Shown piece after piece: positions 1 to 11,902 of a stretch of 42,755 nt of DNA. Position 1 is the stretch's first letter. Every line of letters starts with the position of its first letter. Made by a program: the position numbers and the translations under genes. The DNA comes from Bigelowiella natans CCMP2755. Taxonomy: Eukaryota; Cercozoa; Chlorarachniophyceae. The notes under the pieces are model-generated. The model was given only the letters and a program-made list of their open reading frames with translations, searched no databases and was not told the DNA's origin. The stretch spans positions 27,501-70,255 of the forward strand of contig ADNK01003312.1 of assembly GCA_000320545.1 (NCBI GenBank), written 5' to 3'.

Positions 1-507
1 AAGTAGATGTTTAGCTTATCCGCTAATCTGTGGAGGAGGAGAGGGGGGGGGGGGGGAGGGGGGGGGGGGCTGTGAATGATGACGACGATGGTGATGATGA
101 TGATGCTGATGACGATGATGATGGTAATGATCATAGCACGTCGTTGAAAAATCATCCTTTGCGGGGTTGGAACTGAGGTATTGCCAATTCTCGACGCTAC
201 CACTACTACTACTACCACTACTACTACTACTTCTCCTTCATTATCTTCTCCTTCTTGTACCACTACTGGTACTGCTGCTACTACCCCTGTCATTCCTATT
301 ACGGCTGTTACTACTATCTATGCTGCAGACCCCAATTTTGCTACTACAAAACTTCCTTTTTTCGTTTTTATCAAGGGCACATTCAGTGTCAGTTCATCTT
401 ACTTTATCAAGCTCGTCAAATAGGGCAGTAAGTCGCGTGGAACCACCCTGATTATGAGCGTTGGTTGTGTGTGTATGTCAGCCCCCCCCACGGCCAGGAA
501 GGGGGAG

Positions 508-542
<35 letters not shown>

Positions 543-758
543 GAGGAGGAGGCGTCAATTAAATCACTTCGCCACAAAATTTCCAACAGAATTACAGAAG
601 CTTGAAGCTACTTACACAGATGATTCTCTCTCTCTCCCCCCCCCTCTCTCTCTGCGAGTGTATGTGTGGATTACATTTGCCACTCTTCCCTCAAAGTAGG
701 AGCCCTGATACAGACGTATTCGTGTGAGCAAGCGTTTTTTGGTAATTTCGTGTGTATG

Positions 759-794
<36 letters not shown>

Positions 795-1351
795 TGTGTG
801 TGTGTCGTTAGAGTGAGAGTTAAAGTGTTTGTATCGCCGCCTCCACGAATTTTCTATTCCCTCCATCCTCCCCCCCCCCCCCCCCCGTTGGGTATTTGTA
901 GTGCGTGCTTGCGTCTTATTGACCGTTGTTCGATTCCCAGCATCACCTCCAATAACTTTGTAGAGCTGAATGAAGAAGATAGTACTCATTGCACGCACGA
1001 GAAGGAGCAGCAGCAGCAGGACAGCCACCACCACCACCACCACCACTACTACTACTTGTCTGATACTAGTAGTACTTTTATATTGAAATCTTCCTTCGTA
1101 TCACCAGGGATCCATATTGAATGGCAAAACCTATTTTTTGTGCATGTAGTAGTTTCGCATCAATGCCTTGTTCTTTGTTCATTGTTCATTGCGCAACGAC
1201 AACGAAGACAAGGAGGGACTACTATTATAAATGTATTATTACGCTGATGATTTCTCAGCATGTATCTCGTGCCAATCAGCGTCCTTGTGGGTATTATCTG
1301 GCCAACAACAAACATCAAATTCCAAGCCAATGCCGGCTGATTGTACTTGAG

Positions 1352-1387
<36 letters not shown>

Positions 1388-1879
1388 TGTCTGCCGTTCG
1401 TTTGAAAACTGACTTTCCATATCATCACGTTTTTTCTGTTCTTTGTGCAGCTTTGGGATGATTTTCTCAAAGTCGCCAAAGGCCTGGAGAAGAAGAAGAA
1501 GAAGAAGAAGAAGAAGAAGAAGAAGAAGAAGGAGGAAATCGCCAATATCATCAACCGCTATTATTATCATTCCTCAGAATAGCGATGAACGCTTCCCACC
1601 TCGCGCATGGCTAAGCTTTAAAAGCTGTGGAAACAGCTTTAGGGAAAAACTATTCGAACACTACTCAGCTTCTTCCGTGCAGGCATGCAATCAAAGACCT
1701 CCAGTTTACACACGACGCATCATGCATGGGGGTTCCTTCTAAATTAGACAATCATTACCCGAACAAGCTCTCGCTTGGTGCTGCCGTAGGTTGCCGATTG
1801 AAGCTAGTAATCATAATAAGGTGGTAGTGCAAGCATATGTTTCGTTATGGAGAGTATTCGCGCGGGCACACATAGTTGC

Positions 1880-1931
<52 letters not shown>

Positions 1932-2187
1932 AATATGTATTATAATTATAACGAACTTACCATGAGGAGGACAATTGTGACAGCGATCGGTGAAACTACA
2001 ACATTCTGAAAGCAAGTAGCAAGGTATAAATGTATGATATTATAGTATGTTACATTATCTAAGCTACATCAACAGCATTTATAATTCATTATACTGGAGG
2101 AGAATATGTGCTTTTGGAGGGAAACAACAAGAAGCGTGCACGTGCTCAATATTTGTAGAGTAGAGATCCACGTTTTAATATTAATAC

Positions 2188-2257
<70 letters not shown>

Positions 2258-2451
2258 GCGCTCTCTAGTCCTCGTCATCATCAATAAACATGTTTTTCCA
2301 GATAATAACTCTTCAACGTCTATATTCTTTTAACTCGTAGCAAAAATTCAAGCCTACTCAAAAGAACCTGCAACGGCCCATCGTTCCGCTTGAGCTCTTC
2401 CAGCTGCAATGTAACAATAGCCCATCATCGCCATCAACATACCGTCATCAC

Positions 2452-2484
<33 letters not shown>

Positions 2485-2546
2485 TTCGAAAAATCTATAC
2501 GAATAGAGGCTTTTATGTGATTTACACATTGAATCTCATCACTGTG

Positions 2547-2589
<43 letters not shown>

Positions 2590-2890
2590 CATATACATAT
2601 ACATATACACACAATATGCATTGTTAGTTGCAATACTACCGCGAAATTTAGAGCGTCAAAACCCAGAAGATTCAACTGCTCCTCTCTCAAAACTCTGAGC
2701 AGCATGTACGCCTACAGCATTCCAACAGAGTTATTAAACTTCACGCAGAATCTTGAACTCAGTGAGATTTAGATCACATAATTACGATCCTTACTCTCTC
2801 TGTGGCGTCCACGTCTTCCGCATTTAAACCCATTTTGGCTTTCATTTCCTGTACACACACACGCGCGCGCGCGCGTATACAGACATGAAG

Positions 2891-2941
<51 letters not shown>

Positions 2942-4013
2942 GTTGAAAATATGTGTGTGTGTAGTGTATGTATGTGTGTATGTGTGAGTATGTGTATGTG
3001 TGGGGGTGTGCGTGTGTGGAGACTACTGTAGATTCTGAGTCATCAAAAAATCAACGCTCACATATCCTTGCAGAGCCAGGCTATTTTTCATGCGAATAAA
3101 TTCGACAAAGCAGTTATTTCCTTCTTACCTCTTCTGTGGGAGGGCCATCGACCCTCTGCTGAAAGCTGCAATTTCCCATTTTATCTCTCGAAAAATCCTG
3201 ATGCAACATAGCATGAGGGTTAATGTAGCTTAAGCTTAAGGAGTAGCTGTTAATGTCCTTGTCTGGATAAACATAGCGATTTTCCAATGTCGTATCGATC
3301 AGATTCGCTCGATCAGCAACAATACGTGCGTTCTACTCCCTAATATTACTGCTGTGCGTAAAGGCAGCTTCCGCTATGACTAGGAAAGTCACCAGATCAA
3401 GGAGGGGAGGCGAAGGGTCGTTCCGTGCAAGCTACTTGCTCCTGATTCGTAACTGGCTCAAGTAGCTCAGCTTTAATGGACATATGTCATGATGGTAATG
3501 CCGTGGATTCTTTGCTATATATCAGTGAAATTTACTTTTTTTTTTAAAATATAATAAGATTTTTGAACTTCTTGGAAAAATGAAACCACTCCTAGTATCT
3601 GAAAATTTTCGTCGCCTTCTGGAGCGAATCTCTTTAAGACGATCGGGGGGATTCGAAAGATGAAGAAGATACGAAATAGCCTATAAATGAAACAACAAAT
3701 AGATTTTTTGCTGAAAGCAATCACATAATCGGAAGGATATGGACTCAGTATTGAAAATAATTGGTTCTTGTATGTCAATGAAGCGATCAGTCCCTGCGGA
3801 TTGAAATTAGTAGGTATTTTTTTGACAGCGACAATGTTTTGCGCTGGTTTATGATTATAGCTTTAAAATATAGGCGGATTTCTTTCTGCGTCATGCCGAT
3901 TTGAAGGTTGTTACTGCAACACCGCTGGGCACATATGTTCTGCTATGAGTGCTCGCAGCCTTCCCTCCCCCTCGCTAAATTGTCTTCCTCAGATCTAATG
4001 TGTTCTATCGTAG
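1..4013. other. Microsatellite-rich intergenic region
   Basis: I see no supportable gene here. Open frames are runs of one or two amino acids read from simple repeats. Unique sequence between about 2640 and 4000 carries a short open stretch at 3377 (start MTRKVTRSRRGGEG) that could be a first exon of the downstream methyltransferase gene, but I could not find a phase-compatible junction to it. Confidence 0.6.
43..2936. repeat. Cluster of simple-sequence repeats
   Basis: Tracts seen: poly-G 43-69; GAT-type triplets 81-126; G-run plus (GGA)n about 500-552; (TG)n 763-804; poly-C 868-886; (CAC/TAC)n 1024-1056; (TG)n 1353-1384; (GAA)n 1490-1530; (AT)n 1882-1927; compound (AT)n(GT)n 2193-2255; (ATC)n 2449-2483; (AT)n 2549-2585; (CA)n(CG)n 2852-2875; (AT)n 2897-2936. 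Several are compound, one repeat passing directly into another, as expected from slippage plus point mutation. Confidence 0.95.
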
Positions 4014-4204
4014 GCATACAAATAAGCGTGAACTGAGGCTTCGAGAACTTAATTGCGGTGGTGTATGCATTCGATGCTACACTGACGGGGTATGTGGCAA
4101 AAATGTTTGCTGCTCACCTGGCGTGCTGTTGAAGCTCAAACATCTCGATTGTATTCTGGTTTTGGATAGGAGCAAGAAAAGTACTTTCCTATCCCCTTTC
4201 GCAG

Positions 4205-4680
4205 CAAGGCATCGCAATCGTCAACCCCATCGTCTGCGGGATCTGTAGAAGCAGTATTAACAAAAAGAAGGCGTTGTGATGACGACGAGGGCAACGACGA
4301 CGAGGACACCAGCATCAAGGAAGGGAGAAGGGAGGAAAAGGGGGTTGAAGATTGCGATAAAAATGAAAATGGCAATGATAAGAATGATAAACAGGAAATG
4401 CTCCCGGTAAGCCATTCGTGAATCAATTATCATGTGTTCACGTCGTTGTGTCCAAATACAAGCTTGCATGTGTCTGCCTTCTAGTTTGAAGATTTTAACT
4501 AAATCCTCCTCTGTCGTATTTCTTGATGCTGCCTCTCTCCTCGCCATGAAGGTCGATCGTATTCTACAGAACAGAGCAATTACGCTGTATTTAGAGAAAT
4601 ATCCTGAGGAGAGTAGCGATGAGATAGTGCGTGCGCTGTGGCTATGGCTTCCATCTAAGGTATGCATTTGCACATGTATT

Positions 4681-4736
<56 letters not shown>

Positions 4737-4783
4737 GTGGCAGAGACAGAGATAGAGACACACAGAGAGAAAAGAATACTCAT

Positions 4784-4823
<40 letters not shown>

Positions 4824-6090
4824 AGTGTATCTGTTTATGCACGCGCATGTTTAAGATTGTGAGTGTTTGCTCAGATTCTGACCGATGAGGTTATGAGGCT
4901 ACTAAAGGATAATGAAGCGTACAATAAGCCAACAGCCAATATCCTTGAGCTGGGAGCAGGCGCAGGGGTTGTAGTAAACATAGAAACCGAACAGCGAGAA
5001 CAGCAAAAATCGATTATACCAATACACAGCGTATAAATAGTGATGATGGTGTGAATGAGGGTAGTCGTAGTCAGGTTTTCCTAGCATTAAAAGCTACACG
5101 ATCGCCTCCATAGCCGTGTTGCTATCGTTTATAGGTTGTCGGTATATTCATCTCGAAAGTGTTCAAAGGAGCATGCGTCTACATAACGGATAGAAGCAAA
5201 GCGGCCTTGCAGGTAGTACAGATGGAGGGGGGGGGGAGAGAGAGAGAGAGCATGAGAGTGATAGTTGCAGGATATAGTTATGGTACTTGGAATCATACAT
5301 TGATCTCCCCCATTCTAAGGTCGCTACATTAAATGCTGCTCTCAATTGTGACGGTGTCGGATTAAGGAGGCAAAATGCTAGTAGATCCCAACGGCATACC
5401 CCCCCCCCCCCTCCCTCCTCCTCCTCTGGGGACAACGAAGATCCAACCAATTGCAGGGGACAGAACACGGCAACCGTTGTAATGCAATCCCTTGTGTGGG
5501 GGGAGGAGAAGACTCAGCTCACGCACGTTGCTCGATATGATGATAATGATAATGATGATGAGGAGGAGGAGGATGATGATGATGATAATAACACTTATGC
5601 TGGACGGCAAAGCTATCCAGATATCAAAGGTTTGTTCAGGCTCATAGGAAGTAAAGGAATCCCCCGTAGAAGTAGAGCGGCATGAGCATGCATTTTCTCT
5701 GTGCTCTGTCTCCGGAGATGATGGATACCTTGGGAGAGTGGAAAAGCCTATTTGGGACCCACACGTAAACGTTATGCTTTTCGCGCGTGTGTGTGTGTGT
5801 GTGTGTGTGTGCGTGCGTGTGCTTTTAGGGAGCAGTGCACAGCCCTCCGCTACCCCCCCTGCCCCCTGTGCCGGGTTCAAACTGATAATGGCGTCTGATG
5901 TGTGCTATGACGACGACTGCGTCGTTCCCTTGTGGAATACGATAAACAGGTGAATGCCATGTAGAGCATGTGCCAAAAAATCAACTAGCAAATTTGTGAG
6001 GGCTGCTGATTTGTCAATGACTGTGTATGTGCGTGTGTGCGGCTAGGTATTTATCTCAAGAGAAGGAATCGCTGTTCATAATGTTGTAAA

Positions 6091-6135
<45 letters not shown>

Positions 6136-6176
6136 TTATATATTATATAAATACAAAAACGATTTCGTATATTGTA

Positions 6177-6214
<38 letters not shown>

Positions 6215-7347
6215 TGTATTGTATCTAAGCTCATGGGATGATACAAGGAAGGTTTTTTTTCGCTTGTATGTGTGTCGTATGCGCGTAACACAGTAGGGTT
6301 AGCCTTTTTCCTTTTGCCGTCGTTGCTCATGCTCTGTATATGTCCTCCTACTGATCGTTATATGTTGGAATCTGCTTCCCCGTTTCAACGACTACTTATT
6401 CTTTGATTCTTAGGGCACATGAGCTCAGGTTCACTCAAACCATAGAAAACGGGAAGGTAATGAGAATGTTGAAGGAGGGGGGGGGGGGTAACACGAAATG
6501 TAACACGAGGCCGATTAGTCACGATCACGTCTAAACATTGGCTATTTAGGTCATCCGAGAAGAGGAGGACTCAACGCTGAAACTTTTCATTCAGGTAAGC
6601 TTACAGCAACATCGACGCTCGCTGACATGAAATGCATCAAATATTAGGCTTGCTTTGACACGTGCAATTGTTCGGCTTTCGTCAAGTTCTTCCCGCATCA
6701 TATCCTTTGTATCACGCAGAAAGGAACGGAGCTCGGTTTCTTCCTCCGGAGTGCCAGGGCGCATCGATTTCGGGGTTGTGGTTACGATGACCGCGACAAC
6801 TTCCAATACGGTGATGAACACGACGCACGGAGTCAACTTATGAATGAAGAACCGTCGTATAACAGCATTTTCAAGATAAAGGCAGAGGTAATAGCATTGG
6901 CGTCTAGAATCTGCTTCATCAGGGACAGTGTAATGAGATAAGCACATATGTGAGGATGTGAGAGCTAATACGTGGTTTTCATCGGCAAAGTCCCCCCAAC
7001 TCTTACCCTCCTGAACGTATCTGCTGTGCTAGGCACCAAATTCAGCTGGGAATCATCATGATGACAGTAAAGGCCACATAGTGACACTTGTCTTCAAGCG
7101 GTCCTGTCGTACGACAGCTACGAGGGCAAATAGCGAGAATAAAAAGACAGTTTCAAAGCAAAACAACGGAGCTGCTAAAGCTACTGCCGGGACTGCTGCT
7201 CCTGCTTCTGCTGCTGCTGGGAAATGCATTGATAGCGCCGATTATAATGGTGATGGTGGTGATGGTGGTAATGGTGATTCATCTCCTGCAGAGCTGTTGG
7301 CGACAAAGCCTACATCAAGGAAGAGGAAAAATCGGGTTCAGAGTTGA
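4205..7347 (+). CDS. METTL21/FAM86-like protein-lysine methyltransferase (start unresolved)
   Basis: Predicted S-adenosylmethionine-dependent methyltransferase of the seven-beta-strand family (METTL21, VCPKMT, EEF2KMT), which methylates lysines on chaperones or elongation factors. Exons with matching phases: 4205 or 4209-4406, 4492-4659, 4875-4967, 5135-5212, 5320-5629, 5829-5949, 6414-6456, 6550-6594, 7033-7347 (TGA). Motif I, ILELGAGAGVVG, spans the 4968-5134 intron; VYITDRSKA follows; then SLVWGEE in the 5320 exon and FKLIMASDVCYDDD in the 5829 exon, the usual D-x-x-Y post-motif. The first exon seen is acidic and lysine-rich with a possible nuclear signal (TKRRR). Acidic and proline-rich low-complexity insertions separate the motifs. 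A possible upstream exon ends at a GTATGT donor at 4090. The C-terminal exon is Ala/Gly/Asp-rich and ends RKRKNRVQS. AATAAA lies at 7381. The substrate is not predictable. Confidence 0.75.
4683..4822. repeat. (CA)n and (GA)n in a methyltransferase intron
   Basis: (CA)n 4686-4732 and (GA)n 4784-4821 fill most of the 215-nt intron 4660-4874. Confidence 0.9.
5770..6206. repeat. (GT)n and paired (AT)n tracts in methyltransferase introns
   Basis: (GT)n about 5786-5812 lies just upstream of the acceptor at 5828. (AT)n about 6097-6127 and 6180-6206 lie in the intron 5950-6413 and are self-complementary, so they could fold as a hairpin. Confidence 0.85.
6595..6947 (-). CDS. Antisense ORF with one hydrophobic segment, inside a methyltransferase intron (doubtful)
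   Basis: This open frame lies antisense, almost wholly inside the 438-nt intron 6595-7032 of the methyltransferase gene. In order it has a short N-terminal part, a hydrophobic stretch (TPCVVFITVLEVVAVIVTTT), and a charged helix-prone tail (PEEETELRSFLRDTKDMMRE). The composition is protein-like and not repeat-derived, unlike most ORFs in this part of the window. No splice partners, poly(A) signal or recognised family were found. It may be a nested single-pass membrane protein gene, an exon of one, or chance. Confidence 0.25.
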
Positions 7348-8423
7348 ACGAAGCTGGCTATTCTTAGCTGCGTGCCATTCAATAAACCCAAACGACACAT
7401 CGATCGATATGAAGCTAGCGCCGCCCAAAAGCGGTTCTAACACAATACGTACGGATTATTTAAATGAGAAGAGTGTTGCTAGGTTGTTCTTGCATGCACG
7501 CCATAGGCGTATGTATGCTTACAAATCGAAAATGAGTTTTGACGTCGAAAACGTCGCTGACTGCTATCTAGCTATGTACAGCAACATGCAGTAGAATAAA
7601 GCGATGCTACTACTGAACATGTGCTGCTAACTCGTGGTTTTAAGACGTACATTAAATGCAAATCATGCTTTCGTCATCACCTAATCCAACCCTGCTCGCG
7701 CAGGCCTGCTACTGACATGGAAATGCAAGCGTCAACGCTTTCTATAATAAGGAGGAGCTCCCAAAGAGCATGCACAAGTAAAATACGCCATTCTGAGCAC
7801 GGTGTTGAATTTGTAGTGCCGCACAAGATTCTCGCTGCTCTATCAAGCGGCTGGCTGCATGAATGGAAAGTATTATGCTGGCAACTGAAGCAATACGAGA
7901 CGTCAATTTAAATATATCTTGGTTGTGAAATGGCTTCATAGATTACTCTGTTTTATCCGCTTCATTGTAAAACCCTCGTCAGCATAGTAGTAGAGTTCTA
8001 CTTCGGTCGGGCAGCCCGTCAATCGAGTACTTCGTGGTCTGCGGAGGGATTAAGGAGGTGGATTTATGTGTCCAGCAATACCATCGTATATCGCATCAGT
8101 ATTTATTTACTTTTGATATTTCGAAATTATTAGAGTGCCGTGTTCGGCATGTTATTTTTATATGCCCATATATTGCTGGAGGGCATTAGGGATAGGCCAA
8201 AGTTAAAAAAGTAGGAAACGAATGTTATTCCGATTTTGTCAATTTTTCCGCTGACCTTGGGCTGGATGTTTAACACATAGACAATGCCATGACTGTATAA
8301 TTAAAAGGTTGATATGAAGAGTATCAGTTAAAAAGGTGTAATCAAACGTGTATAGCACAAAATAGCCTACGCCTATGAATTCCCCCCCCCCCTCCCCCCC
8401 CTCCGCTCTTTCACTTCGTTGAG
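7348..8423. other. Intergenic, no gene supported
   Basis: This is the convergent interval between the methyltransferase gene and the minus-strand membrane-protein gene. It holds the likely methyltransferase 3' end (AATAAA at 7381) and C-runs at 8383-8402. The open frames are short and not convincing. Confidence 0.6.
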
Positions 8424-9417
8424 CTAAAGCTTAAAAAAGACACAAAACTGATGCTTCTTTTCCTTCAAAGTGAGTACCGCACAAGCACACAGCGTCACCA
8501 AGATTCCAGCAAATACCGCACACAGCACCATTTTAAGCGTGGTTCCCTTCTGAAGGGGACAAACAATAATATTATTGGCGTTTTTAGGCTTGCCATTATT
8601 GTGCGTGCTGGTGGAGAACAGCATAACTTCTGCCAAAATTACTTGAGAAATCTGTCATTGTTTCCAATAGCAAAACACGTTGCAGAGCGTTTGCGTACAA
8701 TAAGATCTACCTTGTCGTTGTTGGATCCTTGATGGTTGAGTGCTAGTTGCACGTTTGCCTGTAGAAAATACGACAAAATTAGTGATGTTTCATACTAATG
8801 CAGTTCAAAGAGCTCGTCACGCTTTCGATAATGAGAAAGCCAATCAAAGAAATTTTCGTCTTCTGTTGCCTTCCATACTCTCGTTGTCGATCGGTGTGAG
8901 AGTGTGAGTGTACACGGACCCAAGTTTCTAAGTGCTCCTCAATCAATGCCATTGAATCCAAGACTGACGATGGTATTATTGAGGACAATGGCGATGGCAG
9001 CGACCCCGACGATGGTGGCGATGACGAATTCGACGACGATTCCAGGATTTCTTGCTCATTGGACTGCTGCAGTGTTTGTTTAGCTACAATGTGACTACTA
9101 TCCGGCTTTAGAACCCCATTCTTTTCCTCGCGAATTAATTGCCGTCCGAAATCAAATTCCTTTTGTGTCTCCACAGATTTTTCCGGTGATGAAGTGGGGG
9201 GGGGGGAAGACAAAGGAGTTTCCGAAAATGATGTTAAAGTCCCGTTAGCAATGTCGCTTCTCGGTGGCACCAAACTATTTGCATAAGCTTTGTTCCCTGT
9301 CCATGACCCCATCAACATCACGGTAGGTGAAAGGTCAGGGAGGAGGCAAAGTACTAGTAACCATGATGAAGGACGGAGGGAAAAGGTGCTGTCCCCCCAC
9401 CCCATCTCCATCTCCAT
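8424..9417 (-). CDS. Predicted type I single-pass membrane protein, unknown function
   Basis: Three exons on the minus strand join in phase: 9417-8920, 8758-8711 and 8549-8424 (223 residues). Introns are 8759-8919 (donor GTCCGT or the nearby GTACAC) and 8550-8710 (donor GTAGAT, acceptor CCCCTTCAG). The N-terminus has a signal-peptide-like stretch (SSWLLVLCLLPDLSPT) with plausible cleavage after KAYA. A Ser/Pro-rich extracytoplasmic linker of about 110 residues follows. The last exon encodes a membrane segment (MVLCAVFAGILVTLCACAVL) and a short basic, aromatic tail ending FCVFFKL. No family is recognised. It is divergent from the acylated-protein gene at 9789, with about 370 bp between the start codons, so the two may share a promoter. 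Confidence 0.6.
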
Positions 9418-9788
9418 CCGAGGTTTTCTTTCTTTAGAGCCAAAAACAGGGATAATCTTCCATACGACAACAAAATCTCTTTGTCGTACGTGTAAAATAC
9501 AACATGCCTATTGCGTCTTGCTAACAGTTATGTTTGACCTGGACCTGGACCTATCCTACGACGTATGGACAGTTGATCAGTTTCGGTCTCAGGAGATCAG
9601 TTTCGAGTGGAAGATGAAGGGCGTTTTTAATAGTTTTTTTTCCGCGCAAAAGCGATCGTTTTTTTCGATGCGACAACGATTATTTCGATTCATTATTGAG
9701 CGCTCCGAGGCTGGAATGGATTCTCGACCTCGGTGACGCTCCGCCCTGTGTAGCTCGTCTGCCTCGAGAGCGGATCTTGCTAGGCGCA
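9418..9788. promoter_or_regulatory. Divergent intergenic region, possible bidirectional promoter
   Basis: 371 bp separate two divergent start codons. Near 9540-9560 there is a tandem GACCTGGACCTGGACC-type repeat, and at 9585-9605 a doubled CAGTTTCG/AGGAGATCAGTTTCG motif. I see no clear TATA box. Promoter function is inferred from gene layout only. Confidence 0.35.
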
Positions 9789-10574
9789 ATGGGAGGCATG
9801 TGCTGCTCCCAAAGATCCCCCAAACCGAAATGTACGCGAACTATTGAGCGCCACGCTGAAACGCGAAACCCCCCCCCCTCAGACATGTTCTCGTCCCACA
9901 GATGAATTTGGCTCGAAGAGGAGGACCGAGGACGAAAAGACTCCCTTTGAGAATGAACAGTTCAGATCTTTACACTGCACAACTCACCCTCCTCCCCCAA
10001 CTGATGTTGCTGTGTACAGTAGGGGAGGTGGGGGCCTGAAGAGGCGAATCTCCTACATTACAGGTTGTTCGGTGGTGTGTGTAGCATTGCTTTTTAATGA
10101 TTTGTAGAAAAAGTGCTTCATCTTAATCCATATTGCTTTTCTAAGAGAATATATTTGTTACCCACCCCATGCCCCCCTCCTTGTCATTGATTCCAACCCA
10201 ATGGAAGGCGATATTGCTGAGCACATCGTCCAGAACAGGTATTGATTAGTCTTTAATATATGGTCTCAGCTCTCTCCCTTCCCACCTCCCTCTCGATCTC
10301 CCCCTCGCCGCTCTCTAAACCATGAAGCGACACGCCAGTGCAGCGCAACAACACAGACGAATCAATCAATCAAACAACTCGAATTCGATTTTCCTTATGT
10401 ACTTCTTAAGATGGATGTTGGTGCGGCAACTCGATCTGGGATTGTCGTTATCTTCATCGTTTTCATCATAATTCCATGTTCTCACTCGAATCGACGGTTG
10501 CAAACCATATTAGCTATGATACGCAAAGCCTATTGAAAGCAACAGAGGTACTTCTTGCGAAGTATATTTGGGTT

Positions 10575-10611
<37 letters not shown>

Positions 10612-10727
10612 CATAAGACCTGCCTTTCAAGAACAAATATTTTTTGTTTACACCGCTAGCCTTTGTGTTCTGATATTCTCTTTCCGCAACCCCCCCCCCA
10701 CCCCACCCCACCTCTCGCTGAATCCAG

Positions 10728-10762
<35 letters not shown>

Positions 10763-10949
10763 TATCATCATAAAATCAGCATGATGTTTGAACACGTGAA
10801 ACTAATGTAACAGGAGGGATGGCAGTTGGTTGTCCAGGCGCTTATGGTGGTTCTCCTCGACGAAGAGAGCAACAACACAATCACAAAGTAAAACCTAATA
10901 CTAATCCACTGCTGCAATGCCTATTCACATACGTTTTATGATTTTTGCC

Positions 10950-10988
<39 letters not shown>

Positions 10989-11090
10989 TCTCTTTCTCTT
11001 TCGCTCTCTCTCCATTGCTCGGTGCTACGATATAGACCAATGATCACGTGGGTACGGAATCATATAATTCTTCATGGAGCTCCCCAGTAA
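9789..11090 (+). CDS. Small N-myristoylated/palmitoylated protein, unknown function
   Basis: Six exons in phase: 9789-9831, 9902-10063, 10148-10238, 10514-10547, 10814-10887 and 11036-11090 (TAA), giving 152 residues. The N-terminus [14 protein letters not shown] fits an N-myristoylation signal (Gly2, Ser7) with adjacent palmitoylation cysteines (Cys5, Cys6) and a basic patch, so the protein is probably membrane-anchored on the cytosolic side. A polar, proline-rich linker follows, then [18 protein letters not shown] and a helical part ([21 protein letters not shown]). The architecture is loosely like LAMTOR1 (acylated N-terminus plus helix, about 160 residues), but I see no sequence match. 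An alternative donor at 11087 (CA|GTAATC) could extend the protein through an exon at 11291. The small exons make this model less secure than the longer genes. Confidence 0.5.
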
Positions 11091-11207
11091 TCATCAAATC
11101 CTCCAAACAACATAACGCATTGTTTCACACAGTAAATACTGTACTGACGAAAAGCGCATAGAAGTCCGGATTGGGGCACCCTTATCATCTTAACCATATC
11201 AATTGCA

Positions 11208-11247
<40 letters not shown>

Positions 11248-11480
11248 TCCTTTTCTCTTTCTCTTCCTTGTTGTTTTTGGAATGTTCAGGTCATGTTTGG
11301 GGTGCATTGACAACTTCGAGGCCAAAGAATGGGGGAAGGAAAGTCAGCCCTCCACTCGCACATTAGCCATAGGAATAGCCGATCGATCACCCAAATTGCA
11401 GCAGGGCACATCAGCCTAATTATGAATGATATAACGACGATATATCAACGTATAAAGGCATTACCTTTTTTTTTTGGTAC

Positions 11481-11531
<51 letters not shown>

Positions 11532-11568
11532 TCTCGTTCACTGTGTGTGTGTGTGTGTGTGTGTGTAG
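10578..11568. repeat. AT, CAT, CT and GT microsatellites
   Basis: (AT)n 10578-10608; (CAT)n about 10730-10763; (CT)n 10953-10993 directly before the acceptor at 11035; (CT)n 11211-11243; (CT)n 11489-11526 followed by (GT)n 11542-11566. The first three lie in introns of the acylated-protein gene. Confidence 0.9.
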
Positions 11569-11902
11569 ACAGCCAGCTGATGTATACTTGCTAGTAACTA
11601 AGCTAATGATGGCTATGTGATTCACTTGGAAGTATTTTTATATCAGGGATACGAAAGCTGTTCAGCCAAAAAGTCGTCGTAAAGATGCGATACGTAAGAA
11701 GGAGGAGTGCCATTGTATTCTATATCATTGTGCATAACACCACCGTGCCAATCGAGCCGCATTTTATTCTGAGTCTCCAATATTTTCATGTCTTTTGGGC
11801 GCTATTTCAATGGTGTTTGGCCGCTACTTGCTTGTTTCCTATCAAAAAAGGTCATCGTTTATATCTTCTTGAAGATGTACCAGGTTGCAGTTGGAAGTAG
11901 CA

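Noticed and set aside
167-451. Leu- or Thr-rich ORFs near the left end
   Set aside because: They are frames of an ACT/TAC triplet repeat with no splice context or recognisable domain.
900-960. tRNA T-arm-like string GTTCGATTCC near 929
   Set aside because: No acceptor, D-arm or anticodon stem can be paired around it.
612-1570. ORFs with His/Thr, Cys/Val, Leu or Arg runs
   Set aside because: They are translations of (TG)n, (CAC)n and (GAA)n microsatellites.
4257-4763. 168-codon minus ORF
   Set aside because: It is antisense to two methyltransferase exons and begins in a (CA)n tract.
5362-5880. 172-codon minus ORF
   Set aside because: It is antisense to the methyltransferase exons at 5320 and 5829 and is full of Ile and Thr/His runs from repeats.
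10514-10810. Poly-Met and poly-His ORFs on both strands
   Set aside because: They come from (CAT)n and (AT)n tracts inside an intron.
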